Source of the DNA: Bradyrhizobium sp. LLZ17
GTDB taxonomy: Bacteria; Pseudomonadota; Alphaproteobacteria; Rhizobiales; Xanthobacteraceae
Direction: 5' to 3'
Assembly: GCF_041200145.1 (NCBI RefSeq)
Contig: NZ_CP165734.1
Span: 2,294,001 to 2,358,000 of the forward strand
DNA: 64,000 bases
The position numbers and the translations under genes are program-made. Under the pieces are notes generated by a model. The model was not told the origin of the DNA, did no database searches, and worked only from the letters and a program-made list of their open reading frames with translations. Shown in pieces: positions 52,144 through 61,451 of this stretch (position 1 is the first letter of the stretch; each line of letters starts with the position of its first letter).

Positions 52144-52838
52144 TCAAGGCGCCGCCACGGCGAGGTTGACGAACTTCTCGCGCTGCATCTTGCCGAGCAG
52201 CGCGGCGAGCTCGTCCCGGCTCATCGCCCTGTCGAACTGGAGGCGGAACATGCCGCCCTTGGCATCGCCAATGATCGAGGCCTGGTAGCTGTCGAGCAGC
52301 GAGGTGACGTCGGCAACGCGCGCCTCCGGCGTGAAGCGCACCAGCGCCCGCGCAGGCGCGGCGGTCGCCCCAAGCTCGCGCGTGATCGGCGCGCTGGTCG
52401 AGAGCGAGGCGGTCTGGAACGTCGTGGTCTGCGTCTTCATCAGCACTGCGCCGATGATGCCCGCCTGGAGCAGGAGCGCGATGGCGCCAAGGCTCGCCGA
52501 CCAGGCCAGCGTGCGCGGCGACAGGCTCGCGAAAAAACTGGAGATGCGGGCCGACAGCGGCAGCGAGCCGGACGCCCGCGCAGGCTCGGCATCGATCGCC
52601 GCGAACAGTTTTTGCATCGCGCGCGCCGAGGAGCGCCCAAACTCTCGTTCAGATGGATGGTCTCTTCGTACTCGCCGCGGATCGCGGCATACTGCCTGGC
52701 AAGCTCCGGATCGCTGGCGAGCGCTTCCTCGACGCGGCGGGCATCGCGCGCGTTCAGCGTACCGGCGGCGTGCCACGGCAGCAGCATCTCGATCTCACTG
52801 GGCTCTCGCTCCAGCATCTTCTTGCTCAATGCCATCAT
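52144..52838 (-). pseudogene. Anti-sigma factor with subtilase-prodomain-like outer domain, one frameshift
   Basis: The cytoplasmic half (MMALSKKMLEREPSEIEMLL, WHAAGTLNARDARRVEEALA) is a zinc-finger-less anti-sigma domain. At about 52629, after NESLGAP, the frame is lost; one added base gives SARAMQKLFAAIDAEPARAS and then a transmembrane helix (LGAIALLLQAGIIGAVLM). The outer part (ARALVRFTPEARVADVTSLL; DAKGGMFRLQFDRAM; KMQREKFVNLAVA) has the pattern of fervidolysin-type S8 prodomains. The start overlaps the sigma stop. It is followed by the S8 protease gene, so protease and prodomain may form a signalling pair. Confidence 0.72.
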
Positions 52839-53404
52839 GGCCAGCCTCGCTCAATGCCGGCTGCCTTCAGCAGTTCGGCCAATTTCTTGCGCGCATAGAA
52901 TAAGCGCGTCTTCACAGTGTTCTCGGGTATGCCAACGATTTCGGCCACCTCTTCCACGGACTTCTCGTGGTAGTAGACCAGATCGATGATTTCCCGATGG
53001 TCCGGCGAGAGGCCCGTCAGACACTCCCGCAACGCTTCACTGGTATCCTTCTTCTGCACCGCCGTTTCTGGATTGTCGGACGAATCCTCGATCGCATTGG
53101 CGGCCTCGTCGTCCAACTCAAAATCCTTCCTGCGCCGAAGCGCAGACAGGGCCTTGAATCGGGTGATTGCCAGCAGCCAGGTGGAAACGGCGGATCGGCC
53201 CTCGAACTTGCCGGCTTGGCGCCAAACGTCGAGAAACACCTCGCTGATGAGGTCTTCCGCCGCCTGCTCGTTGCGAACGAGCCTGAGGCCGAAGCGATAC
53301 ACCCTGACATGGTGCCGCCCGTACAGCACCTGCATGGCGAGCCGGTCGCCTTGGGCGATCCTGGCGATCAGGACCTCGTCCGTAGCCGCCTGTGTCACGC
53401 TCAA
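52835..53404 (-). CDS. ECF sigma factor
   Basis: This sigma-70 family protein of about 189 aa has region 2 (VLYGRHHVRVYRFGLRLVRN, EDLISEVFLDVWRQAGKFEG, STWLLAITRFKALSALRRRK) and region 4 (GLSPDHREIIDLVYYHEKSV, EIVGIPENTVKTRLFYARKK). The start is uncertain: the frame opens with TTG 53404 or GTG 53398, with no strong Shine-Dalgarno. The anti-sigma gene overlaps its stop. The likely targets include its own operon and envelope-stress genes, but I see no clear ECF promoter upstream. Confidence 0.9.
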   Translation of the reverse strand: MSVTQAATDEVLIARIAQGDRLAMQVLYGRHHVRVYRFGLRLVRNEQAAEDLISEVFLDVWRQAGKFEGRSAVSTWLLAITRFKALSALRRRKDFELDDEAANAIEDSSDNPETAVQKKDTSEALRECLTGLSPDHREIIDLVYYHEKSVEEVAEIVGIPENTVKTRLFYARKKLAELLKAAGIERGWP

Positions 53405-53855
53405 AGGCCGTCTCGCAAAGTAGGTCGGGGCGACGCGGCGGACGGTTCGACGGCAGGCGCTAAATTCTTCAAGCTACCGCACTCATACGGGGACCTGTGT
53501 GATCTACCCCACATACGCGCATTTTCCTTGTCCCACCCGGCGACCAGCCGCCTCGTTCCAGAACGGTAACATAATACGGAACACTTTCCTGCGGATGCCA
53601 TTTTCCTGCGGGTCTCGTTGGCGGACGCAAATGGCCCGATCGATGCCGATCCATAACACAGCCCTGTGCAGCTTATGTCGCACGAAGCCGGGTTTGGTCC
53701 GCCATATCGGCCGCGATACCTAATTGGCCGCAAATTCCGCGCCGCGCAAAGCACTCACCCGCGCCGCCCACCGGGGGATTCGGTGCGAAAGGATACCAAA
53801 CCTAAAGGCTTGCCACGTAGATTTTTTTCGGCTGACATCCACCATTGGCGGGACC
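53405..53855. other. Intergenic region between sigma factor and diguanylate cyclase
   Basis: This 451-bp divergent gap has no supported gene. It is AT-richer near 53490-53600, and a T7 run lies at about 53822. It must hold the promoters for both flanking genes. No operator repeat is obvious. Confidence 0.5.
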
Positions 53856-55013
53856 ATGAGCACGGCCGCGACGTCATTTCCGGAGAGGAATGCCGCTGAA
53901 GTCGCGGATCTCGTTCTGATGCACGAGGCGGCGGCGCCGCAGGTGGTGGCGCGCCGGGTCCGGCAGCGCCGCCAGATGTATCTCGGCCAGGTCGTGAGCT
54001 ATTCGCTCGGCGCTTCTGTGCTGCTGCTCTACGCCTATGACGGTGCCGTTCACATGAACGTTCCGTCGCTGTTCTGGGTCGGCGGCCTCCTGATCATCGG
54101 CATCTTCGTCGTGATGTCGGAGGCTGGCGTCGGCGACAGGCACAAAGACCACTATCTCACCGTGTTCCAGATCTCGGCGCATATGGCGCTGCAATTCATA
54201 TTCCTGGTCTCGGTGCCGACGATCGGGATTGCCTTCATCAGCGTGCTGTTCCTGATCTTCGCGTTCGGCACGCTGCGCATGACCTCGACCCAGGCAATGC
54301 TCACTTGCGCGATCGCGACCAGCGCGCTCGCGGCCGTATTCCTCGCCTCCGACCTGCCGATCGGCATGCCCGTCGCGACCAGGCTCCAGCGCACCGCCTC
54401 GATGCTGTGCTTCGCGCTGGTGATCGGCCAGTGCGCCTTCCTCGGCCTGTTCGGCGCCACGTTGCGCAAGATCCTGTACCAGCGCAGCATCGAGCTGAAG
54501 GAGGCCTATCGGCGCATCGAGGAGCTCGCCGAGCTCGACGAGCTGACCGGCTCCTACAACCGGGGCTGTATCATGCGGCTTCTCGACGCCGAGATCGAAC
54601 AGTCTCGGCAGGCGGCGGCGCCGTGCGCCATTGCGCTGATCGACCTCGACTGGTTCAAGCGCATCAACGACGCTCACGGCCATCCCGTCGGCGACGAGGT
54701 GCTGCGCACCTTCGCCATCACCATCTTCGCCAATATCCGTCCCGACGACCGTTTCGGCCGCTACGGCGGCGAAGAGTTCTTGCTGCTGCTGCCCGGCACT
54801 CAAGGCGACGCCGCATCGCGCATGCTCGAACGGCTGCGCGGCATCGTCGCCGAGCTCGACTGGAGCGCCTTCTCCCTCGGCTTGCGCGTGACCATTTCCG
54901 CCGGGGTCGTGACGCTGCGCGACAACGATACTGCCGACACGTTTCTCGCGCGCGCCGACAGCGCGCTCTATTCCGCCAAGGCGCTTGGGCGCAACCGCAT
55001 TGCCACGAATTGA
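53856..55013 (+). CDS. Membrane diguanylate cyclase
   Basis: This 385-aa protein has about six transmembrane helices (residues 50-210), a short coiled coil (ELKEAYRRIEELAELDELTG) and a GGDEF domain at 220-385 with the active-site sequence RYGGEEFLLLLPG. GGEEF is catalytic, so it should make cyclic-di-GMP. No EAL domain and no RxxD inhibitory site just before the motif are visible. I chose ATG 53856; the longer frame upstream is not family-like. The signal it senses is unknown. Confidence 0.87.
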   Translation: MSTAATSFPERNAAEVADLVLMHEAAAPQVVARRVRQRRQMYLGQVVSYSLGASVLLLYAYDGAVHMNVPSLFWVGGLLIIGIFVVMSEAGVGDRHKDHYLTVFQISAHMALQFIFLVSVPTIGIAFISVLFLIFAFGTLRMTSTQAMLTCAIATSALAAVFLASDLPIGMPVATRLQRTASMLCFALVIGQCAFLGLFGATLRKILYQRSIELKEAYRRIEELAELDELTGSYNRGCIMRLLDAEIEQSRQAAAPCAIALIDLDWFKRINDAHGHPVGDEVLRTFAITIFANIRPDDRFGRYGGEEFLLLLPGTQGDAASRMLERLRGIVAELDWSAFSLGLRVTISAGVVTLRDNDTADTFLARADSALYSAKALGRNRIATN

Positions 55014-55076
55014 TCAATCCATTTGCTGTCGGCGCGCCAGAAGCTGCGGCCGGACCGAACGCTCCAGGACAGGGCT

Positions 55077-56180
55077 ATGACATCCAGATCCGCCGTGACA
55101 ACCGAGAATCTGCTCGACGAATTGCAGGCCGCGCTCTCGCACGGCACCGTTGCGCGCCGGGTCGAAACGCTGCGCCGCGTCACCGATCTCTTCATCAACA
55201 ACGCGGTGGATTATTCCGACGAGCACACCAAAGTGTTCGACGACGTCTTTCAGTGCCTGATCGTGCAGATCGAGACCTCGGCAAGGGCTCTGCTCGCCGA
55301 GCGGCTTGCATCGATCGGAGCCGCGCCGCCCCAGATTATCCGCACGCTCGCGCTTGACGATTTCATCGAGGTCGCAGGCCCCGTGCTGTCGAAGTCGGAG
55401 CGGCTGGACGAGACCACCCTGATCGAGATCGCGCGCAGCAAGAGCCAGGCGCATCTCAAAGCGATCTCACAGCGGCGGGTGCTTTCGGAAGCGCTGACGG
55501 ACGTATTGGTCACGCGCGGCAACGGCGAGGTGGTGCAATCGACGGCTGCAAATCCGGGCGCACAGCTCTCGGAAGGAACCCTCATCGATCTCGTCACCCG
55601 CGCCGAGCGCGACGACGACCTTGCCACCTGCATCGGCCTGCGCCCCGACCTGCCGCGTCATCACTATCTGAAGCTGGTCGCGAAGGCCTCGTCGAGCGTG
55701 CGCAAGAAGCTCGAAGCCGCCCATCCGGAGCTCGCTGAGGAGGTATCGAGCGCGGTCCAGGAGGCGGCCCAGCGGATCCGCGCCGCCAACATGACCAGGC
55801 AGACCGAGATGGCACGCGCCCTGGTGAAATCGCTTTATAACGACGGACGCCTCAACGAATTCCAGGTCGCGACGTTCGCCGAACAGGGCAAGTTCGACGA
55901 GACCAATGCGGGGCTCGCGGCGCTCGCAGGCGTCTCGGTCGAGGTGGCGGAGAACATGATGATCGAGAGCCGCACCGAGGGCGTCATGATCCTCGCCAAG
56001 GTCGCCGGCATGTCGTGGTCGAGCGTGCGCGCGATCATCGCGATGCGTGAAAAGCTCTCCGGCGGCTCGCATACGGACATGCTGACGGTGCGCGACGCCT
56101 ATGAAGCCCTGCGCAGCTCGACCGCACAACAGGTGCTGCGCTTCCACCGCATGCAGCACGGTGCGACGCCGGCGGCCTAG
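55077..56180 (+). CDS. DUF2336-domain protein
   Basis: This 367-aa protein is intact and has the DUF2336 pattern: NLLDELQAALSHGTVARRVE, LFINNAVDYSDEHTKVFDDV, LDDFIEVAGPVLSKSERLDE and AGLAALAGVSVEVAENMMIE. It is helical throughout; in this family the repeats resemble HEAT-like scaffolds and the function is unknown. ATG 55077 is preferred. It follows the diguanylate cyclase by 63 bp on the same strand, which suggests a shared transcript. Another DUF2336 gene lies at 10399. Confidence 0.8.
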   Translation: MTSRSAVTTENLLDELQAALSHGTVARRVETLRRVTDLFINNAVDYSDEHTKVFDDVFQCLIVQIETSARALLAERLASIGAAPPQIIRTLALDDFIEVAGPVLSKSERLDETTLIEIARSKSQAHLKAISQRRVLSEALTDVLVTRGNGEVVQSTAANPGAQLSEGTLIDLVTRAERDDDLATCIGLRPDLPRHHYLKLVAKASSSVRKKLEAAHPELAEEVSSAVQEAAQRIRAANMTRQTEMARALVKSLYNDGRLNEFQVATFAEQGKFDETNAGLAALAGVSVEVAENMMIESRTEGVMILAKVAGMSWSSVRAIIAMREKLSGGSHTDMLTVRDAYEALRSSTAQQVLRFHRMQHGATPAA

Positions 56181-56816
56181 TACCGCAACACCCTGGAGCC
56201 GACCGCAGCGCCGATCGCCGTGACGATCGCGGTCGCGATCGTGTACCAGGTGGCGACGAACAACGGCGAATCGTCCGTGCAATGCGAGGCGTAGAGGGTC
56301 GCGGCGAGCCCGGCCGACAACAGGCCGGCGAGCGCACCGGCGAGAGCGGGCCGCGACGCGCGCGCCGTGGCGGAGGCCGAACAGCGCGCCCGCGAGCAGC
56401 GGCAGCGACATCGCCGGGATCGCCGACAGGCACCACCGCGAGTTCTTGCCCACGAGCCGCATCGTCATTGGCATGGCCGGCGCCATCATCGCCTCGCTGC
56501 CGATCGCGACCGCAAGCAGTCCGACGGGGAGCAGCAGGAGCCAGCCCCAGCCGCGCATCAAGGCCTCCGGCCGCGACAGATGCAGGCTGATGATGATGGC
56601 GGGGATCGCAAGCGACAGCGTCACGGCAAACTTCATGTCGAAGAACGGGTTGTGCATGGCGCTCATGACGTCGGGCCGCACGCCGAGGAAGGTCGCGAAG
56701 ATCAGGATCGACAAGGGTGCCGCCACCAGGAGCGCCAAGGTCAACATCGCGCCGACGCGGGGGGCGCGGTGAGGGTTGTCGGCCGCAAGCGTGCGGATGA
56801 GTTGGTCGGTATCCAT
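56177..56816 (-). pseudogene. NrsF-type anti-sigma factor (DUF1109), one frameshift
   Basis: The membrane protein begins MDTDQLIRTLAADNPHRAPR and has helices such as LTLALLVAAPLSILIFATFL. The conserved Cys in SRWCLSAIPAM is present. At the GC run 56355-56366 the frame is lost; one fewer or two more bases continue at once with ASRPALAGALAGLLSAG and the second conserved Cys in YASHCTDDSPLFVATWYT, to a stop at 56177. The restored length, about 212 aa, fits NrsF/OsrA. In Caulobacter NrsF holds sigma-F at the membrane. It overlaps the convergent DUF2336 gene by 4 bases. Confidence 0.8.
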
Positions 56817-56818
56817 GA

Positions 56819-57379
56819 CTAGTGGTCCCGTAGTTTGGCCGTCAGGGCCGCAAGCCCCCGATGCAGCGCGACCCGAACCGCACCTTCGCTCATCGAAAAC
56901 TTCGTCGCCGTATCCTTGATCGAGCTGCTGTCGACCGCGATCGACTGCAACACGTCGCGCTGGCGCTGCGGCAGGGCGTTAAGCTGCGCTGCAACCTCGC
57001 CCGCAGAGGCCGTCTCCTGCGGAGTCTCGCCCGGCAGCGTTTCGGCGAAATCGTCGATATTGACGAAGACGCGCCTGCCGCGCCGCCTGAGCGCATCGAT
57101 CAGCTTGTTGCGGCCGATCGCGAACAACCACGGCGCGAAGGGCGCTTCGCTGTCCCAGGTGTGCCGCTTCAGATGCACCGCCAACAAAATCTCCTGCACG
57201 ATATCCTCGGCTTGATCGGGAGGCTGCCCGGCCCGCGCCAGACCCCGCCTCGCGGCGGCGCGCAGCACCGGCGTGACCGCCTTCAACAGGCGATGATACG
57301 CCGCATCATCGCCTGCCATGGCCGACCGCATCAGGCCGGTCCATTCGTCCTCACGTCCGCGCACGCGCGCCCTCATCAT
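56819..57379 (-). CDS. ECF sigma factor paired with NrsF
   Basis: This 186-aa sigma factor has region 2 (QAEDIVQEILLAVHLKRHTW, APWLFAIGRNKLIDALRRRG) and region 4 (LPQRQRDVLQSIAVDSSSIK, MSEGAVRVALHRGLAALTAK). Two ATGs lie at 57379 and 57376. The nrsF gene starts 2 bp after its stop. By the family it is released from the membrane under oxidative or heavy-metal stress. A perfect palindrome at 57416 lies 37 bp upstream of the start and may carry regulation. Confidence 0.9.
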   Translation of the reverse strand: MMRARVRGREDEWTGLMRSAMAGDDAAYHRLLKAVTPVLRAAARRGLARAGQPPDQAEDIVQEILLAVHLKRHTWDSEAPFAPWLFAIGRNKLIDALRRRGRRVFVNIDDFAETLPGETPQETASAGEVAAQLNALPQRQRDVLQSIAVDSSSIKDTATKFSMSEGAVRVALHRGLAALTAKLRDH

Positions 57380-57415
57380 GCAATTCGGCCGCTCTTTCAG
57401 TTTGTTACGCCGGCA

Positions 57416-57449
57416 CCTGCCGTGATCACGAGATCGTGATCACGGCAGG
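57416..57449. promoter_or_regulatory. Perfect 34-bp palindrome upstream of the ECF sigma factor
   Basis: CCTGCCGTGATCACGA and its exact complement TCGTGATCACGGCAGG are separated by GA. Two GTGATCAC sites lie inside. It could be an operator or a hairpin in the leader RNA. Confidence 0.6.
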
Positions 57450-57651
57450 CCCGGCATCCCGTGCGGCCACAAAAACCCGAGTGGGGCTCATAACACCGAT
57501 CGGTGCGCGCTGCACCCGGCTGCCGGTCGGCGATCGGGTTTGCCGCGTTTTTGCCCGGTCTAGCCCGAAGATTCCCATTTTTTGCCCCGTTGTCGTCATG
57601 CGCCGGGGTCTCTGTTCGCTTCGGGATGGGTGAATTGGGGAGATCGTCAAC

Positions 57652-58320
57652 ATGATGAAAGCCAGCGGGCGCGCGGCATCGATTGTTCTGGCCGGACTAT
57701 TCCTGCTGTTCGGAGGCGCCGCACAGGCCGCGCCGAGCTCGGGCGCAAGCTCGAAGCCGGACAGCGCAAGCAAGCAGGCCGACGCGGACAAGTCGAGCCA
57801 ACCGCGGCGCCACACGTCTCACCGCCACACCGGCACCAAGTCGGCGCAGAAATCCTCCGACGACAAAGCGGACAAGAAGGACGCCGCGCCGCAGACCGAC
57901 GAGGCCAAGGCCGGCAATGACGTCCCGGTCTCGAGCCAGATGCCGCCGGACGTGGCCAACGCCAATGCGCAGCTCGCCACCGCCGACACGCCGACTTCGG
58001 CCGCAGCCTCCGCGATGACGGGCCGCGCCAACGACAATGTGCAGGCAGCCGCCGATAATACCGCCGCCGCCCCGGGCGCCGAGAACCAAGTCGTCCCGCC
58101 CGACCAGCTCAACGATATCGATCGCGCCCTGCAACAGGACAACCCGGCCGCGCAGAAGGCGGTGATCGCCGCAACCGACGCGCAGCCGCGTCCGGCGCCG
58201 GTGATGGCGAGCAGCCAGCCGAACTCGGCCTGGGACCAGAGCTCCCTGATCGGCAAGATCTTCATCGGCGTCGGCACGCTGCTGACGTTGGCCTCTGCCG
58301 CGCGCATGTTCATGGCCTGA
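57652..58320 (+). CDS. Secreted low-complexity protein with C-terminal helix
   Basis: This 222-aa protein has a signal peptide (SIVLAGLFLLFGGAAQAAPS), a Lys/Asp/Ser-rich disordered middle (30-90), an Ala/Gln/Asn-rich part (95-185) and a C-terminal transmembrane helix (LIGKIFIGVGTLLTLASAAR). It is probably anchored in the inner membrane with the body in the periplasm. I do not recognise the family. The 270-bp region before it, apart from the palindrome at 57416, shows no gene. Confidence 0.6.
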   Translation: MMKASGRAASIVLAGLFLLFGGAAQAAPSSGASSKPDSASKQADADKSSQPRRHTSHRHTGTKSAQKSSDDKADKKDAAPQTDEAKAGNDVPVSSQMPPDVANANAQLATADTPTSAAASAMTGRANDNVQAAADNTAAAPGAENQVVPPDQLNDIDRALQQDNPAAQKAVIAATDAQPRPAPVMASSQPNSAWDQSSLIGKIFIGVGTLLTLASAARMFMA

Positions 58321-58378
58321 CAGGCCCCGGGGCGCGCATATCTCCCGGCGCCCCGGCCCCCTTGAAGCCCACCGCGCC

Positions 58379-58397
58379 AGCGGGCAAATTGCCCGCT
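58379..58397. promoter_or_regulatory. Palindromic operator candidate upstream of enoyl-CoA hydratase
   Basis: AGCGGGCAAATTGCCCGCT is a perfect 19-bp palindrome ending 22 bp before the start codon. It could bind a TetR- or MarR-type repressor. Confidence 0.45.
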
Positions 58398-58419
58398 CAA
58401 TCAAAAGCGTGGGTGGAGC

Positions 58420-59199
58420 ATGAGCACGTTCGAACACATCATCGTCGAGAGCAAAGGCGCGGTCGGCATCATCAAGCTGAACCGGCCGAAGCTGCTCAAC
58501 GCGCTCTCCTTCGGAGTTTTCCGCGAGATCGCGGCCGCCGTCGACGATCTCGAGGCCGATGACGCCATCGGCTGCATCGTCGTGACCGGCAGCGAGAAGG
58601 CCTTCGCGGCCGGTGCCGATATCAAGGAGATGCAGCCGAAAGGCTTCATCGACATGTTTTCCGAGGATTTTGCCGCGATCGGCGGCGACCGTGTCGCGCG
58701 CTGCCGCAAGCCGACCATTGCCGCGGTCGCGGGCTATGCGCTCGGCGGCGGCTGCGAGCTCGCGATGATGTGCGATTTCATCATCGCTGCCGACACCGCC
58801 AAATTCGGTCAGCCCGAGATCACGCTCGGCACCATCCCCGGCATCGGCGGCACCCAGCGCCTGACCCGCGCGATCGGCAAGTCCAAGGCGATGGATCTCT
58901 GCCTCACCGGCCGCATGATGGATGCAGCCGAAGCCGAGCGAAGCGGCCTGGTCAGCCGCATCGTGCCGGCCGACAAGCTGATGGACGAGGTGATGGCGGC
59001 GGCCGAGAAAATCGCCGCGATGTCGCAGCCCGCGGCCGCAATGGCCAAGGAGGCGGTCAACCGCGCCTTCGAAACCACCCTCGCCGAGGGCATGAGCGTC
59101 GAGCGCAACCTGTTTCACGCGACCTTCGCGCTCGAAGACCGCTCCGAGGGCATGGCCGCCTTCATCGAGAAGCGCAAGCCGGTGAACAAGAACCGGTAG
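58420..59199 (+). CDS. Enoyl-CoA hydratase
   Basis: This 259-aa crotonase-fold enzyme would hydrate trans-2-enoyl-CoA in fatty-acid beta-oxidation. The oxyanion-hole segments are [12 protein letters not shown] and [16 protein letters not shown]; both catalytic glutamates are present (GCELAM and [13 protein letters not shown]). The length is normal. GGTGGAG lies before the ATG. It stands alone, facing a convergent acetyl-CoA hydrolase gene across a large palindromic repeat. Confidence 0.93.
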   Translation: MSTFEHIIVESKGAVGIIKLNRPKLLNALSFGVFREIAAAVDDLEADDAIGCIVVTGSEKAFAAGADIKEMQPKGFIDMFSEDFAAIGGDRVARCRKPTIAAVAGYALGGGCELAMMCDFIIAADTAKFGQPEITLGTIPGIGGTQRLTRAIGKSKAMDLCLTGRMMDAAEAERSGLVSRIVPADKLMDEVMAAAEKIAAMSQPAAAMAKEAVNRAFETTLAEGMSVERNLFHATFALEDRSEGMAAFIEKRKPVNKNR

Positions 59200-59210
59200 G
59201 GTTCTCTTCG

Positions 59211-59375
59211 GTCGTCCCGGCCTAGTGCGCAATTGGGCACGGGGGCCGGGACCCATACCGCGGAGTCTACCGATGGTGAACGGTAGAAGTACCGAACGAC
59301 TAGCCTTCGCCAAACTACTCCCTGGGGTTATGGGTCCCGGCCCCCGTGCGCAATTGCGCACTCGGCCGGGACGAC
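59211..59375. repeat. Large inverted repeat, MITE-like
   Basis: The ends GTCGTCCCGGCC and GGCCGGGACGAC pair, and inner arms read GTGCGCAATTGGGCACGGGG and CCCCGTGCGCAATTGCGCAC, then GGCCGGGACCCATA and TATGGGTCCCGGCC. The arms are about 48 bp around a 68-bp centre. It lies between two convergent genes. Confidence 0.75.
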
Positions 59376-59377
59376 AC

Positions 59378-61237
59378 TTAGCTGCGGCTCTGCGCGAGGG
59401 CCGCGCTGACCAACGCGCGATAGAAGCGCTCGCTCCAGGTCTTGGGCTGATCGAGGCCGAGTCGTGCGAGGCAGGCCGCGTCGGCAGTGTCGGGCGTTCG
59501 TATCAGCCCCTGCCACAGCAAGCCTGCGAGCGCCCGCGGCGATCGTTGTGCGCCTTGCAGAATCTCCAGCGCCGGGATGAGGCGTTGCTCGACCTCGGTG
59601 AAATCGCAGCCGAACGGAAACCGCGGCAGCAGCCCGGCGGCGCGCGCAGGCTTGAGCGCAGCCGCGATTCGCTCGGGATGGTTGTCGCGGTGAGCGGACG
59701 GGATCTCATAGCCGCGCGGCAATTTGCCAGCGTCCTTCGCGACCCGCGCCAACTCATCCTGGAAGCGTGAATCCGCAATCGTCAGCATGCTCGCGATCAC
59801 GTCGGCATCCGACTGTCCCCTGAGATCGGCAACGCCATACTCGGTGACCAGGACATCACGCAGATGCCGCGGGATGGTCTCGTGCCCGTAGCGCCAGAGG
59901 ATGTTGGATTTCAGCTCTCGGCCGGCTTGCCGCGTCGCCTCGAGCGTCAGGACCGATCGCGCCCCCTTAAGCGCGAAAGCCTGCGCCACAAAATTGTACT
60001 GCCCGCCGACGCCGCTCACCACCTGCCCGTCGTCGAGGCCATCGGAGACAGCCGCGCCCAGCAGCGTCGCCATCATCGTGTTGTTGATGAAGCGAGCATC
60101 GACCCGGGCAAGGCGCTTTTGCTCCTCCTCGCCATAGAGCTCGTTGGTGAACGACACCGGCATCATCTGGATCCGCGCGATCTGGTCCGGCGGCATCTCG
60201 CGCAACGCGCGATAGAAGGATCTTGGACCGAGAAAGAAGGCGCCGTGCAGCACCACACCGTCGACGGCGCGTCTGAGAATACCGGCGTCGATCAGGCCGA
60301 TGAACGCCTCTGTCAGCATCTCGCTGACGCCATAGAGGCCGGTCTCGAAGCTGCCGGCTTCCTGCGCCACAGCCGGTCGCGCCGGTGACAGCCGGGTTAT
60401 GACGTCATGAAAAGCTCCGCTGTCGCGATGGCGCAGGATCAGGCCCTGCGCCAGTGCGTCGCCGATCTGCCCGATGCCGATCTGGAGCGTGCCGCCATCG
60501 CGGACCAGCGATGCCGCGTTCAGGCCGATGGCGTATTTGGCGTCGGAGATCGGCTCCGACGGTGGCGCGAACAGGGGGAAGTCCGTCGCCGCACTCTCCA
60601 GCACCGCGCTGAACTCGTCGGCCGGAAGATCGCCCGCGCCCGGCATGAACGGTAGCTCGGAATTCACCTGTGCTATGAGCTTGAACGACGCACGTCCGGC
60701 GCGCCGCTCGCGCAATACGTCCGGCGTCGTGTCCGTGTTGCAGGACAGGCTGTAGCGCGGCGCACCGTCAACGACGCGTTTCGCCACCAGTTGCGTCACC
60801 ACGTTGAGGCCGCGCGCCAGCAGGTAACCGGCCGCGTGGGTATAATTGGCCGAGATATAGTTCTGCTGCGCGACCGGCACGTGCAGCCAGCGTCCCGCTA
60901 GAAAGAAAAATTCGACGACGTTGATGTTGGATGGCAGCCGGCCCTCGCGCAGCGCACTGGCGTAGGCTAGATCGGGATACAAGCCGAACAGCCGCTCGAT
61001 CACGGGCGTGATGAAGCGATGCTCAATCAGGCCAGTGGGTCTCGGCTTTTCCAATGTCAGCGCCGAGAGCAGTGTCAGCTTGATGTCAGGATCGGCGCAG
61101 GCCCGCGCAAAGAGGGCGTTGACGACATGATTGGCCTTGCCAAGGCCAAGTGGGAGACCGACCACCAGATCGCGGCCGACGTCGCGAATGATCTCCTCCG
61201 CAAGCGCATCGGGGTCGGAGAAGAGTTTCGGCATCAT
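59378..61237 (-). CDS. Acetyl-CoA hydrolase/CoA-transferase family protein
   Basis: This 619-aa protein has the two CoA-transferase halves: GRDLVVGLPLGLGKANHVVN near the N-terminus, LQIGIGQIGDALAQGLIL near 260 and VSGVGGQYNFVAQAFALKGA near 420, with a Glu-containing LTEYGVADLRGQ segment (VLVTEYGVADLRGQ). It matches acetyl-CoA hydrolase C-terminal-domain proteins, which transfer CoA between acyl groups. It is somewhat longer than classical members. The substrate pair is unknown. Confidence 0.85.
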   Translation of the reverse strand: MMPKLFSDPDALAEEIIRDVGRDLVVGLPLGLGKANHVVNALFARACADPDIKLTLLSALTLEKPRPTGLIEHRFITPVIERLFGLYPDLAYASALREGRLPSNINVVEFFFLAGRWLHVPVAQQNYISANYTHAAGYLLARGLNVVTQLVAKRVVDGAPRYSLSCNTDTTPDVLRERRAGRASFKLIAQVNSELPFMPGAGDLPADEFSAVLESAATDFPLFAPPSEPISDAKYAIGLNAASLVRDGGTLQIGIGQIGDALAQGLILRHRDSGAFHDVITRLSPARPAVAQEAGSFETGLYGVSEMLTEAFIGLIDAGILRRAVDGVVLHGAFFLGPRSFYRALREMPPDQIARIQMMPVSFTNELYGEEEQKRLARVDARFINNTMMATLLGAAVSDGLDDGQVVSGVGGQYNFVAQAFALKGARSVLTLEATRQAGRELKSNILWRYGHETIPRHLRDVLVTEYGVADLRGQSDADVIASMLTIADSRFQDELARVAKDAGKLPRGYEIPSAHRDNHPERIAAALKPARAAGLLPRFPFGCDFTEVEQRLIPALEILQGAQRSPRALAGLLWQGLIRTPDTADAACLARLGLDQPKTWSERFYRALVSAALAQSRS

Positions 61238-61451
61238 CCGTGGGGTCCGGACCGCATGACAGGCACCTGACAGAATGGGACTGCGCGATTCTATAGCGCA
61301 TTTGGGAAGGGGTTGGTGTGTGACGCACCTGCAACAAGCACGGATTTCATGGGGGTTTCGCCCGCGGCAGTTTGCCTGCGGGACCGGCGCTGGTTAAACA
61401 GGTAAGAGGCGCCGTCGGCGGGGGCGGACAGCCGGGATTTTGCGGGATTAC

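Noticed and set aside
53360..53600. EcfG or ECF-type promoter (GGAAC-N16-18-GTT) for the first sigma factor
   Set aside because: A GGAAC exists on the minus strand near 53555, but no matching -10 element is found at a proper distance.
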